From JAXGPL01 sp040766985 (GTDB taxonomy: Bacteria; Bacillota; Sulfobacillia; JAUYEG01), in NCBI GenBank assembly GCA_040766985.1, contig JAXGPL010000008.1, forward strand, positions 61,143 to 125,142: DNA of 64,000 bases, given 5' to 3'. Position 1 is the first letter of the stretch. Each line of letters starts with the position of its first letter. The translations under genes and the position numbers were made by a program. The notes under the pieces were generated by a model that saw only the letters and a list, made by a program, of their open reading frames with translations, did no database searches and was not told the DNA's origin. Below are positions 53,803 to 62,732 of this stretch, one piece after another.

Positions 53803-54639
53803 CTACGCCTTCATGCGCGGGTCGAGGATATCCCGCAGCCCCTCGCCGAGCAGGTTGAAGCCCAGCGCGGTGAAGACGATCGCCAAGCCCGGGAAGATGG
53901 AAACCCATGGCGCGTCATAGATGATGTTGATCCCCTCGTGCAGGATCACGCCCCAATCAGGCGCGGGCGGCTGCGAACCAAGGCCGAGAAAGCTCAACGC
54001 CGTGGTCGATAGAATCGCCGTCGGCAGCGAAAGGGTCGCCAGGACGATGATCAGGCTGAACGTATTGGGCAGGATATACCGGAACATGATCGCCAGGTCG
54101 GACTCCCCGAGCGCGCGAGCCGCCTCGACGAAGGGCACGTTCTTGAGGCTTTGCGTCTTGGACCGGATCAGCCTGGCGTATCCCGCCCACGACACCAACG
54201 CAATGGCAATGACCACGTTATTGAGGCTCGGCCCGAGCGCGGTTACGATCGCCAGGGCAAGCACGATCGGCGGCAGGGCCCAGGTCATGTCGGTGACGAA
54301 CGAGATCACGCGATCGACCCAGCCACCGTAATAGCCCGCGAGCAGGCCCAGAGTGACCCCGAGGCAGCTTTCGACGAAAACGACGATCAGGCCGACCCGC
54401 AGCGCAATCCGCGAACCGTAGATCACCCTGCTGAGCAGGTCGCGGCCGTACTGGTCCGTGCCGAGCAACCTGCCCGGGCCCGGTGGCTGCAACTTGTTCG
54501 GAAGATCCATGGCATCGAACTCGCGCGGCGCCAGCGCGTCCGCCGCAATCGCAACCCCCAGGACCGCCAGAAAGATCAGCAGGCCGGCAAGCAGTTGTCC
54601 GTTGCCCGTGGCGAGCTTGAGCATAGAGGCGCGTTTCAT
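53803..54639 (-). CDS. Peptide ABC transporter permease, OppC/DppC-like
   Basis: A 278-residue inner-membrane permease. ATG 54639 follows GAGGAGGTGGCGGG and overlaps the OppB-like stop as ATGA. An N-terminal helix (LLAGLLIFLAVLGVAIAA) and the LGTDQYGRDLLSRVIYGSRI segment of DppC proteins are followed by five helices. The EAA-type cytoplasmic loop reads EAARALGESDLAIMFRYILP. The end, LLGEGLRDILDPRMK, is diagnostic of the family. It is intact, unlike the two ATPase genes downstream. Confidence 0.93.
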   Translation of the reverse strand: MKRASMLKLATGNGQLLAGLLIFLAVLGVAIAADALAPREFDAMDLPNKLQPPGPGRLLGTDQYGRDLLSRVIYGSRIALRVGLIVVFVESCLGVTLGLLAGYYGGWVDRVISFVTDMTWALPPIVLALAIVTALGPSLNNVVIAIALVSWAGYARLIRSKTQSLKNVPFVEAARALGESDLAIMFRYILPNTFSLIIVLATLSLPTAILSTTALSFLGLGSQPPAPDWGVILHEGINIIYDAPWVSIFPGLAIVFTALGFNLLGEGLRDILDPRMKA

Positions 54640-55577
54640 CCCGCCACCTCCTCGAGCTCGATGCGGATCCGGGGATCGAGAACGCCGGAGATGATATCCC
54701 CGACGGTATTGGAAACCACCGTCAAGAGCGCGATGATCACGATGATCCCCTGGACCACCGGCAGGTCCTGATTGGTGATCGAGTTCCAGAGCAGCCTGCC
54801 CATGCCCGGCCAGGCAAACACGTTCTCGATGATCACCGAGCCGCCCACGACCCATGGTAGGGACAAAAAGAACATCACCGTCACGGGGATCAGCGCGTTG
54901 CGGAGCACGTGGCGCAGGACGACGCTCCGCTCCTGGAGGCCCTTTGCGTACGCGGTGAGCACGAAGGGTTCGCGGAGCGTCTCGAGCACCTCGGACCGGG
55001 TCAGCCTGACCGTGCCGCCGAGCATCGGCAGCGTAAGCGTAGCAACGGGCAGGATCATCGAAGACGGGCCCCAGTACCCCGAGATCGGCAGGAGCTTGAG
55101 GTTGATCGCGAACAGCAGCATCAGCAGGATTCCGAGCCAGAACCCCGGCACCGCGCGCAGGGCCGTCGTCACGAGCACGATCGCCCGATCGAGCCTGCTG
55201 TTCGCCCGCACCGCCGCGAGCAAGCCCAAGGGCACGGCGATCAGGTAGTGAAGCAGCAGCGAGCTCACCGCAAGAAGCAATGTGTACGGCAGCCTCGCGC
55301 CAATCAGGACGCTGACCTTCTGTCCGGTGACGATGGACTGGCCGAAGTCCCCGCGCAGGAGCTTGCCAAGCCAGAAGAAGTACTGGACATAGGCCGGCCG
55401 GTCGAGGCCCCAGGCCTGCCGGAGTTCTTCAATCTTCCACTCCGGGATCCGCGACGGGTCTGCGATGAGCCTGATCGGGTCGCCCGGCATCAACTGCATG
55501 ACCCCGAACAGCACCATGGTCACGGCCAGGACGACGAGCAACCCAAAGGCAAGCCTCTTGGCAGCGTAGTTGAACAT
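54636..55577 (-). CDS. Peptide ABC transporter permease, OppB/DppB-like
   Basis: A 313-residue permease with six membrane helices. It starts MFNYAAKRLAFGLLVVLAV, has the VMQLMPGDPIRLI and LGLDRPAYVQYFFWLGKLLRGDFG-type N-terminal pattern of DppB, and the EAA-like loop reads LTAYAKGLQERSVVLRHVLR. It ends near VSNTVGDIISGVLDPRIR. ATG 55577 follows GAGGGCGG. It is the partner of the OppC-like permease and lies 11 bases after the serine hydrolase gene. Confidence 0.93.
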   Translation of the reverse strand: MFNYAAKRLAFGLLVVLAVTMVLFGVMQLMPGDPIRLIADPSRIPEWKIEELRQAWGLDRPAYVQYFFWLGKLLRGDFGQSIVTGQKVSVLIGARLPYTLLLAVSSLLLHYLIAVPLGLLAAVRANSRLDRAIVLVTTALRAVPGFWLGILLMLLFAINLKLLPISGYWGPSSMILPVATLTLPMLGGTVRLTRSEVLETLREPFVLTAYAKGLQERSVVLRHVLRNALIPVTVMFFLSLPWVVGGSVIIENVFAWPGMGRLLWNSITNQDLPVVQGIIVIIALLTVVSNTVGDIISGVLDPRIRIELEEVAG

Positions 55578-55588
55578 CTAGTCCGCCC

Positions 55589-56941
55589 TCACCCGTCCTG
55601 TCCCTTCCGAGCGTAGTTCTGCACAGTGCCGCCCGCGGAAACCCTCAATCCGCTGACCGCGTCGCCATCCCGGAGGAATGTGAAGTAGCAATCGGTCGTT
55701 GGATTGGCCAGAAAGACGTCCCGGCTGAGCGGCAGGAGGCGTGGGTAGGCCTCCGCCTGCCGGCCGGCGGCCTCGGTTTGGGCCGCCAGATAGCCCGACG
55801 CGTCGCGCCAGACCTTGACCGTGACCCCCGTGCCCCGGGGGTTGCCGACATACAGCCCTTCCTTCTCGGCCAACTGATCCGGCCCGAGCTCCACGGCCCG
55901 CACCGGAGCCATTCTCCCCGCAAGGAGGACCTCGGCGATCTCGCCTGCGATTTCGGCGAGCTTGATACCCGCGGCGTTGCTCAGGATGACCACGGTCAAC
56001 CGGTGGTCGGTGAACCTGGTGTACCACGTGACAAAGCCCAGCGTGGCTCCCCCGTGGTGGATCTCGCGGACGCCGCGCCGCTCGGAGATGGTGTGGCCGA
56101 ATCCGTAGCGGGAGAACGCGGGGTCGCCGGGGTTGCACGGGCGGAAGGCCTCGGCCATCTCCTCGTACGGAAGGAGTTCGTCAGTGTATAGGGCCTGGCC
56201 CCACCGGAAGAGGTCCGCCGAGTCGGAGATGATGTTGCCGTCGGCCCAGCCGACCACGGGAAAACACCACGGGGCGGGATCGAACGCCGTCGCACCCCGG
56301 TAGCTGTACCCGGTGGCAAGGCGGGCGGGGCGTTCGTCGGTTTCGCCGACCAGGGTGTTGGCCATGCCCAAGCGGTCAAATACATGCCGCTTGAGGAATG
56401 CCGCGAGACTCATCCCGGAGACGATCTCGACGACGGCGCCCAGCATGACGTACCCGGAGTTGCAGTAGCGCCAGCGGGAGCCGGGCTCGAACTCGAGCTC
56501 GCCGAGGCGGCTTATCAGGTCGAGCACCGATGCAAGGTCGGGATAGCCACCTTCGCATGCCGCGGCCCAGAACTCCTCGGTGAGATACTCAGGCACCCCT
56601 CCGGTGTGGTTCATCAGGTGGCGGAGGGTGACCCGGTCGCCCCACAGGGCCATCTGCGGCAGGTACTTGCCTACCGGATCGTCATAGCTGAGCTTGCCTT
56701 GGTGCCTAAGCATCATCACGGCCATGCACGTGAACTGCTTGGTAACCGAACCGATCACAAAGCGCGAGGCAGGGGTGATGGGGGCGGCAGAGGCCGCGTC
56801 AGCGAGGCCGTAGCCTTTGGCGAGGAGCACCTCTTTGTCGCGGCCGATGAGGACCGAGAGCCCAGGGCCGAGCGGACTGACGTGGGCGGCGACAATAGCG
56901 TCGATTTTGCGTTCGAGTTGGTTTGATGCCAAACTGGTCAC
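55589..56941 (-). CDS. Serine hydrolase of the beta-lactamase/D-aminopeptidase type
   Basis: A 450-residue class C beta-lactamase-fold hydrolase. GTG 56941 follows GGGAGACGAG. The nucleophile motif SxxK is SVTKQFTCMAVMML, the YxN motif is WRYCNSGYVMLGAV, and a late HHGGATLGFVTWY corresponds to the third (KTG/HxG) motif. A C-terminal beta-domain of about 100 residues (EGLYVGNPRGTGVTVKVWRD) follows. Relatives include D-aminopeptidases, esterases and DD-peptidases. No signal peptide is seen, so a cytoplasmic peptidase on imported peptides is likely. It lies inside the peptide importer operon between the binding protein and permease genes, unusual enough to suggest linked function. Confidence 0.85.
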   Translation of the reverse strand: MTSLASNQLERKIDAIVAAHVSPLGPGLSVLIGRDKEVLLAKGYGLADAASAAPITPASRFVIGSVTKQFTCMAVMMLRHQGKLSYDDPVGKYLPQMALWGDRVTLRHLMNHTGGVPEYLTEEFWAAACEGGYPDLASVLDLISRLGELEFEPGSRWRYCNSGYVMLGAVVEIVSGMSLAAFLKRHVFDRLGMANTLVGETDERPARLATGYSYRGATAFDPAPWCFPVVGWADGNIISDSADLFRWGQALYTDELLPYEEMAEAFRPCNPGDPAFSRYGFGHTISERRGVREIHHGGATLGFVTWYTRFTDHRLTVVILSNAAGIKLAEIAGEIAEVLLAGRMAPVRAVELGPDQLAEKEGLYVGNPRGTGVTVKVWRDASGYLAAQTEAAGRQAEAYPRLLPLSRDVFLANPTTDCYFTFLRDGDAVSGLRVSAGGTVQNYARKGQDG

Positions 56942-57008
56942 CTCGTCTCCCGGAAACCGCCCGCGGGGCCGGACGACCGGCCCCGCGGGCAGCACGCGCT
57001 TTTTCCTG

Positions 57009-58577
57009 TTACTTCTTGACGTCGTTATAGTGGATTGTGCCGTCGACTGCGACGTGCAGGCCGGTCACGGCCTTGCGCACGCCCGTGTACGTGTAGTTGT
57101 AGAACAACGGGATCATCGGCAGCTGCTCGGAGACGCCCCTTGACAGCTCCCCGTACTTGGCGGCCCGCTGGGTCATGTCAAGCAGGCCGCGCCCGGTGTC
57201 GAGGATGTCGTCGAACTCGGCCGACGTCCAGATGGGATTGGTTTGGCTGGAGTGGAACGAGAAGTACCAGATGTCGGGATCTTGCCACATCCACTGCTGG
57301 AACGCGAGGTCGTAGTCCTTGGCGTCGACCCGTTCACGCACATACTGCCGGCCCTGTTCCTGAAGATCGACATCAATGCCGACGGCCTTGAGCTGGGCCT
57401 GAATGACCGGCGCGGCCTTCTTGTGCCCTTCGACGTCGTTGGTCGCGATCATCACCAGGTTCAACGGTTGGCCGTCCTTCTCAAGCATGCCGTCGTTGTC
57501 GGTGTCCACATAGCCGAGGTCCGCCAGCAACTGCTTCGCCTTGGCCTGATCGTACTTGCGGGCGGCCTTGAGTTCGTCTTCAACCTCCTGCGAGTAGGCG
57601 AGCTGAGACGGCGAAAGCAGGCCGTAGATCGGCTCGGCGCCCCCGTTGAGGGCCGTCTTGAGTTCGTCTTTATTGATCGCGTAGTTGAGGGCCTCGCGGA
57701 ACCTGAGGTCGTTCAAGGGCGCCTTCTGGTTGTTGATCCGCAGATAGGTCTCGCCTGGAACAGCTGCGGTGATGAGCTGGAGCTTGTTGTTGTTCTCCAC
57801 GCGATCCTTGTGGTCCACGGAGATGTTGAAGGCAATATCGACCCTGCCGGCTTCAAGCTCGGAGAGCCGCGTGAGGGCGTCGGGGACAACCCGGACGAGG
57901 GCCTTCTCCAGATTCCAGGGGCCCTTGTTGGTAACGAAGGTCTTGTAGTCCTTCCAATACGGGTTGCGCGTGAACGTGAAATGTGAACCCTGCACCCACT
58001 CGTCGAGCACGTACGGCCCGAGGCCTTCGCACTTGCGGTTGAACGCCTCGTCGCCGGCGGCTTCGGCCTTGGCGACGTTGATGATCGCCGAGTACTGTGA
58101 CGTCAGAACGGCGAGGAACGACGCTGGAGGACTCCTGAAGGTCAGTGTAACCTTCTGCCCGTCCACGTCGATGTGATCGAGTTCGGCCCAGTCCGAGCCG
58201 TACGGGCTGATTTCGATATACCGGTCGACCGACTGCCTATACTGCTCGCCGGTCACGGGCGTGCCGTCCGGCCACGCAATATCGTCTGGGAAGACGAGGA
58301 TGATCGATTTCTGGTCCTCCGAAAAGGACACGGAACTGACGGTCTGCGGCACCAGGCTCGTCTGGTCGAGACTGAAGACGACCGGCGGCGGCGTAATCAG
58401 CGTCTGGACGATATTGCTGGTATGGACCTGCTGAATATCAGTACCGTCGAGCTCGCTGGCAACCGCGAACACCAGCGTGTCCTTGTTCGGATCGGGCTTG
58501 CAGGCTGCGGAGCCGGAGACGACGAACACGGCGACCAGCAGCGCTGCCAGTACCTTCCCGAGTCTTGCCTTGCGCAT
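57009..58577 (-). CDS. Peptide-binding lipoprotein, OppA/DppA-like
   Basis: A 522-residue extracellular substrate-binding protein. ATG 58577 follows GGGGAGGTATAGTT; the signal peptide ends in a lipobox (VSGSAAC), Cys being the lipid anchor. SBP family 5 features are the VFPDDIAWPDGTPVTGEQYR segment, YVLDEWVQGSHFTFTRNPYW and the later LRFREALNYAINKDEL. The remaining sequence is intact. It opens the importer genes after the D-aminoacylase and probably sets the specificity of the system, which is not readable. Confidence 0.93.
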   Translation of the reverse strand: MRKARLGKVLAALLVAVFVVSGSAACKPDPNKDTLVFAVASELDGTDIQQVHTSNIVQTLITPPPVVFSLDQTSLVPQTVSSVSFSEDQKSIILVFPDDIAWPDGTPVTGEQYRQSVDRYIEISPYGSDWAELDHIDVDGQKVTLTFRSPPASFLAVLTSQYSAIINVAKAEAAGDEAFNRKCEGLGPYVLDEWVQGSHFTFTRNPYWKDYKTFVTNKGPWNLEKALVRVVPDALTRLSELEAGRVDIAFNISVDHKDRVENNNKLQLITAAVPGETYLRINNQKAPLNDLRFREALNYAINKDELKTALNGGAEPIYGLLSPSQLAYSQEVEDELKAARKYDQAKAKQLLADLGYVDTDNDGMLEKDGQPLNLVMIATNDVEGHKKAAPVIQAQLKAVGIDVDLQEQGRQYVRERVDAKDYDLAFQQWMWQDPDIWYFSFHSSQTNPIWTSAEFDDILDTGRGLLDMTQRAAKYGELSRGVSEQLPMIPLFYNYTYTGVRKAVTGLHVAVDGTIHYNDVKK

Positions 58578-58731
58578 AACTATACCTCCCCTTGATGGTG
58601 CGGCCCAATTGCTTCTGGACAATATACGAAGCTTAATGCGGGATTCCTGCCCCGCAGGGCGGTCTGCATAAAGATACCACACATCGGCATACAGGACCAG
58701 CCCCTTCTTGGCCCCGCCCGGGGCCGGCGCC

Positions 58732-60378
58732 CTAGGCGCCGTTGCGCCTCAGCACCCGTCCGGCCAGCACCCCGGTCGGATTGCCGCCGTCCACCGCGAC
58801 CCGGCCGTTTACGAGCACGTACGGCAGACCGTGCGGCGGATGATGGGGATCGGCAAACGTGCCTCCCTCAGCGACGGTCCGCGGGTCGAACAGGACGACA
58901 TCGGCGTAATAGCCGGGGACCAGGAGCCCCCGCTCCCGGATACCGGCCGTCGCCGCAGGCAACGACGTGCATTTGCGCACCGCCTCCTCCACGGTCAGAA
59001 CGCCACGCACGCGCACGTAGTGGCCCAGAACGCGCGGGTACGTGCAGAAGGTACGCGGGTGCAGTTTGGGCGGCGGATCGCCGGGTTTGCGCGGCTCGGG
59101 GTAGCGGTCGACGGTCAACCCGTCGGTCGAAACCATCGTCAAGGGGTGCCGCAGCTTCATCTCGATGTTCTCCTCGGCCATCACCCCAACGGAGGACCTG
59201 GTCAAGCCATTGTCCTCGATGAGAAGGTCAAAGCAAACGTCGAACGGGTCGCGGCCTGATTCGCGTGCGACGTCCTCGACGGACCTGCCGACGCGGGCGG
59301 GGTTGCTGGTTTCAACGATACCGATTGCGCCCCAGCCAAAGCTTGTCGCCGGGTTGGTCCACTCGGGGATGCCCTCTTCGATCTGCGCCTTGATCGCCTC
59401 CCGCTGGGCGGGATCGCGCAGCTTGGCAAGCAGGCTCGGAGTGCCGCCTTCGGTGAGCGCCGGCGGCAGGACGTCGGTCAGGTAGCCGACGGCCGCAAAG
59501 CCCCACGGGTAGAGGTCGGCCGTGATTTGGATCCCGTGGGCGCGGGCGTCGGACAGCATGCGAAGGGCTGCCTCGGCCTTCCACCACGCCCCGCGCTGGT
59601 CGGCCTTGAGGTGCGAAATGTTGGCGCGTGCCCCAGAGAGCCTGCTGATCTCGATCGTCTCGGCGATGGCGCCGAGCCACTCCATGCCTGGAGCCTGGCC
59701 CTCGCTGCGCATGTGCGTTGCGTAGAAACCGCCGTGTCTGCCGACGACCTTGCACAACTCGACGATCTCTTCCGTCCGCGCGTTGCGCCCGGGAGGATAC
59801 TCCAGACCCGTTGACATGCCGAAGGCGCCGGCGTCCATGGCCTCGCTGACCGCCTTGCGCATGTCCTCCAACTGTGCGGGGGTCACGGCCTGGGACTCGC
59901 CGCCTTCGCCCTCCGACCCCATGACGTATCGCCGAACCGTGCCGTGGCCGACGAGCGGGGCCATGTTGATGCCAACTCCCCTGCGGTCCTGCCAGGCGAG
60001 GTATTCACAAAAGGTGGTCCACTCCATCTTGAGGTCGCCCAGTCCGTGCTCGCGACCCACATCCGCCAGGGACTCCGGCACTTGACGCACCGGGGCGAGG
60101 GAGTGGCCGCAGTTGCCCGTGACCTGCGTCGTGATCCCCTGCTGGAGGCTTGCCAGGCCTTTGTTCTGGTCGACGAGCGACCGGTCGCTGTGTGAGTGGA
60201 TGTCGATGAACCCCGGGCACGCCGCCAGTCCGGCGGCGTCGATGCTCCGCCGGGCTTCCGCCGCACTGAGGTCGCCCACGGCCGCGATGCGGTCGCCGGT
60301 GATGCCTATGTCGGCGCGGTACCAGGGATTGCCCGACCCATCGTAGATCGAGGCATTCAGGATCTTGATGTCTAGCAC
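58732..60378 (-). CDS. N-acyl-D-amino-acid deacylase (D-aminoacylase-like)
   Basis: A 548-residue zinc amidohydrolase. GTG 60378 follows GAAAGGAGC and gives MLDIKILNASIYDGSGNPWY. Family hallmarks are FIDIHSHSDRSLVDQNKG (HxH), the metal-binding Cys in TTQVTGNCGHSLAPV, FYATHMRSEG, ISHLKADQRGAW, and the C-terminal GYYADVVLFDPRTVAEGGTF. These enzymes remove the acyl group from N-acyl-D-amino acids; some act on D-Glu or D-Asp derivatives. It is first in the minus-strand operon, with a 154-base gap to the binding-protein gene. That spacer contains only a short GCGGG...CCCGC hairpin. Confidence 0.92.
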   Translation of the reverse strand: MLDIKILNASIYDGSGNPWYRADIGITGDRIAAVGDLSAAEARRSIDAAGLAACPGFIDIHSHSDRSLVDQNKGLASLQQGITTQVTGNCGHSLAPVRQVPESLADVGREHGLGDLKMEWTTFCEYLAWQDRRGVGINMAPLVGHGTVRRYVMGSEGEGGESQAVTPAQLEDMRKAVSEAMDAGAFGMSTGLEYPPGRNARTEEIVELCKVVGRHGGFYATHMRSEGQAPGMEWLGAIAETIEISRLSGARANISHLKADQRGAWWKAEAALRMLSDARAHGIQITADLYPWGFAAVGYLTDVLPPALTEGGTPSLLAKLRDPAQREAIKAQIEEGIPEWTNPATSFGWGAIGIVETSNPARVGRSVEDVARESGRDPFDVCFDLLIEDNGLTRSSVGVMAEENIEMKLRHPLTMVSTDGLTVDRYPEPRKPGDPPPKLHPRTFCTYPRVLGHYVRVRGVLTVEEAVRKCTSLPAATAGIRERGLLVPGYYADVVLFDPRTVAEGGTFADPHHPPHGLPYVLVNGRVAVDGGNPTGVLAGRVLRRNGA

Positions 60379-60549
60379 GTGTAGCTGCTCCTTTCGACAA
60401 GCGTGGCAATGGTCTCCGGATTCGTTGCCATGGCAATGATACCTGCCCGCGCGAATCCCAGGTTGACCGCCATGGCTTGTCCCCCGCCGGCATACAGACC
60501 GCCGCGACTCGGGGTATAGTGAGGTGAGCGGAGAGCGGGAGGCAGTGCC

Positions 60550-61509
60550 ATGCGGGTCGACACGAGCGCCCTTGAGCTATTCCTGGAGTACCTGGACGGC
60601 GGCAGGACTGCTGCGGCAGTGCTTGAGCACCCGGCGTACCGCGCTGTCAAGTTACACGCTCGCCATGCCTACGGCGTGGACCTTGAGCCACGCCACCTCG
60701 ACGCCGCGGTAGGCGGCGAGGAGTCGCCCTTCTATGGCTTGGCGATGGTCAGGGAGCGGCTCCCGCGCATCTCGCGCTTCGCTGCCGTGGCGCGCGAGTC
60801 GGCCAGGGGCTGGGTCGAGGACTGCCTGGACAGCCTGGCGGCGATAGCTGCCCCCACCGAGCTCGCCCCCATCGTCATCTATCCGATCGTCGGCTACGAC
60901 GTCGGCATTGGCCTTGCGGGCGTCGCCTGCCTCAACGTCAACTGGCCCCCGTACCTGGGCGATCCGGCGCAGTTCGGGTACACGGCCATCCACGAGTGCT
61001 GCCACGTTGTATACGGACGAACCCGGCCCATGCCCTCGCTCGCGGAGATCCGCACCCCTGGCCAATGGTTCGCCTTGTTCTCGCGGATGACCCAGGATGA
61101 GGGGTTCGCGGTTTACACTCCCTTGAGGCTGCGGATGGCACGCGGAGCGATGGGCGGCTCGGCACACCCTGTGCTCGCAGACTACACGGTTTTAGATGAC
61201 CCTGCCGGTATCGCCGCGCATATCGCCAAGTTCCGGGCGGTTGCCGGAAGGCTGGCGGCATCCTTGAGGGCCCCCCTCACCCGGGACGAGTACATCGAAC
61301 TCCTTTTCGGTCCCGATCGTCTGACCTACCGAGTGGGGTGCGAAATCGTCCGCAGAATCGAGTCTGCCGGCGGCGAAGCCGCGGTGCGAAGGGCGTTTTT
61401 ACTGCCGGGCGAGGAGTATCTCGGCGCTCTGGAAGGAATGGCCCGCGATGATATGGAAGATATTATCATCCCGGAGCTTGCGCTGTTGTCGGGCCACAAG
61501 TACGCGTAG
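60550..61509 (+). CDS. Putative HExxH zinc metallopeptidase of unknown family
   Basis: A 319-residue cytoplasmic protein with ATG 60550 after GGGAGGC. A zinc motif HECCH is in FGYTAIHECCHVVYGRTRP, and a downstream TQDEGFAVYTPLRLR supplies a candidate Glu ligand 50 residues later, as in gluzincins. Two cysteines inside the zinc helix are odd. Secondary features include a strand IVIYPIVGYDVGIGL before the motif and a helical C-terminus. It resembles DUF2268-type proteins only by layout. It is divergent from the D-aminoacylase and may act on peptides. Confidence 0.6.
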   Translation: MRVDTSALELFLEYLDGGRTAAAVLEHPAYRAVKLHARHAYGVDLEPRHLDAAVGGEESPFYGLAMVRERLPRISRFAAVARESARGWVEDCLDSLAAIAAPTELAPIVIYPIVGYDVGIGLAGVACLNVNWPPYLGDPAQFGYTAIHECCHVVYGRTRPMPSLAEIRTPGQWFALFSRMTQDEGFAVYTPLRLRMARGAMGGSAHPVLADYTVLDDPAGIAAHIAKFRAVAGRLAASLRAPLTRDEYIELLFGPDRLTYRVGCEIVRRIESAGGEAAVRRAFLLPGEEYLGALEGMARDDMEDIIIPELALLSGHKYA

Positions 61510-61655
61510 TTGCGTTGTCCACTTGTCGATGACTGTCATAACTTGCCAGCAACTCCTGTCATTCAACCCGTCAAATAAGCCCGTCGGGCCATTACCTCGA
61601 TGCCTGCGGGAGCCGATGCTCTTACCAAACAAGTCGATTACTTGAGGAGGTTTCC

Positions 61656-62732
61656 CTGCTGCCTACCCGCTGTGATATCGCTCAAGGCGCAGCCGGGCTG
61701 ATCGCAGAGGACGTCCGCTCGAGGTTTCCTGGTTCGCTGGGCATCTACTGCCTCGATCGGGCGCTATGTGCCCCTGCCGGCAGTGACCTCGACCTGATGG
61801 TCGTGGATCACCCGCAGGGTCCGCTCAGCCCGCCGTCCCACATATCCAGCGCAGGGTTCCACGTCCACATCCACCTTCGCAGTCCCAGGCTGTACTTACA
61901 CTCACTGGACCGCTTGGTTCTGACTCCCTGGGGCCGCGCCAGGCTGGCAACGGATGAGGATGCCTGGGAATTGACGCGAGCGGCGGTTCTGATCGACCCG
62001 GAGGGGACCCTGGAGCGCACAAGGACCAGAGCGGTCGAATTGCTGTCCCGCAGAGGCATGGGCCGCGCCAGGGTGGCGGGGACGCTCGCCAGGCTCGCAC
62101 CCGTGGAGCGGCGAACGGCGGCGTTGGCTAGGGTAACAAAGGGGCCGGACCGCTCGCGCCTGGCCCTGTCATTCGCACGGGGCCTCTTTGCCCTCGGCCC
62201 CCGCGATGAGTACTCGGGGTTGATTGGGCTGACGCTGCGCCTTGCCAGCCAGATGGCAGGCGGCCAGGTGCTAACCTGGTACCTGCGCGAGGAAGCGGCT
62301 CGGGGTGTGGCGCTCGCGCTGCCGCAGCTCGACCTGAGAGCGGCGCTCTCCGAGGCCATGGGCACCTGCGGTCTGACCGAAGACGAGACAGCCGATCTCA
62401 CAGCTCGGACTATCGCGGCGGCGCACGCGGAAGCGGAACGGTCCCTGCCGGTGTCGCCGCAGGTGCTCATCAACTTGGAGCGCTACGAGCGGATGGCCCG
62501 CTGCGGCAAAGCGGTTGAAGCGCTGCTCCTGCTAAGGGGCGACGCGGCGCGATGGTTGGGCAGGCACCCCGCATACCTCGCCCTATGCGGCGTGGTCGCT
62601 CCCGGCGAGCAGACAGAATTGGCGGCGGCGTGGCCGCACCTGTTGGCGGTGCTGTCGACCTGGTTCGCTGCGTTGCAGATGCTGAGCAAGTGCGCTGCAA
62701 CCGCGGACTTACCCTTGGGGCCGCCCGCCTAA
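61656..62732 (+). CDS. Nucleotidyltransferase-fold protein with possible CTG start
   Basis: A 358-residue protein if translation begins at CTG 61656 or 61659, five to eight bases after GAGGAGG. No ATG, GTG or TTG occurs in frame between that site and the first in-frame ATG, at 61797, which would remove the catalytic part. The N-terminus has GIYCLDRALCAPAGSDLDLM, a nucleotidyltransferase motif with DxD (SDLDL). The rest, 290 residues, is alpha-helical and Arg/Leu-rich, with no motif I recognise. A single-base error near the start is the alternative to a CTG start. It overlaps plsY by 24 bases at the 3' end. Confidence 0.6.
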   Translation: MLPTRCDIAQGAAGLIAEDVRSRFPGSLGIYCLDRALCAPAGSDLDLMVVDHPQGPLSPPSHISSAGFHVHIHLRSPRLYLHSLDRLVLTPWGRARLATDEDAWELTRAAVLIDPEGTLERTRTRAVELLSRRGMGRARVAGTLARLAPVERRTAALARVTKGPDRSRLALSFARGLFALGPRDEYSGLIGLTLRLASQMAGGQVLTWYLREEAARGVALALPQLDLRAALSEAMGTCGLTEDETADLTARTIAAAHAEAERSLPVSPQVLINLERYERMARCGKAVEALLLLRGDAARWLGRHPAYLALCGVVAPGEQTELAAAWPHLLAVLSTWFAALQMLSKCAATADLPLGPPA

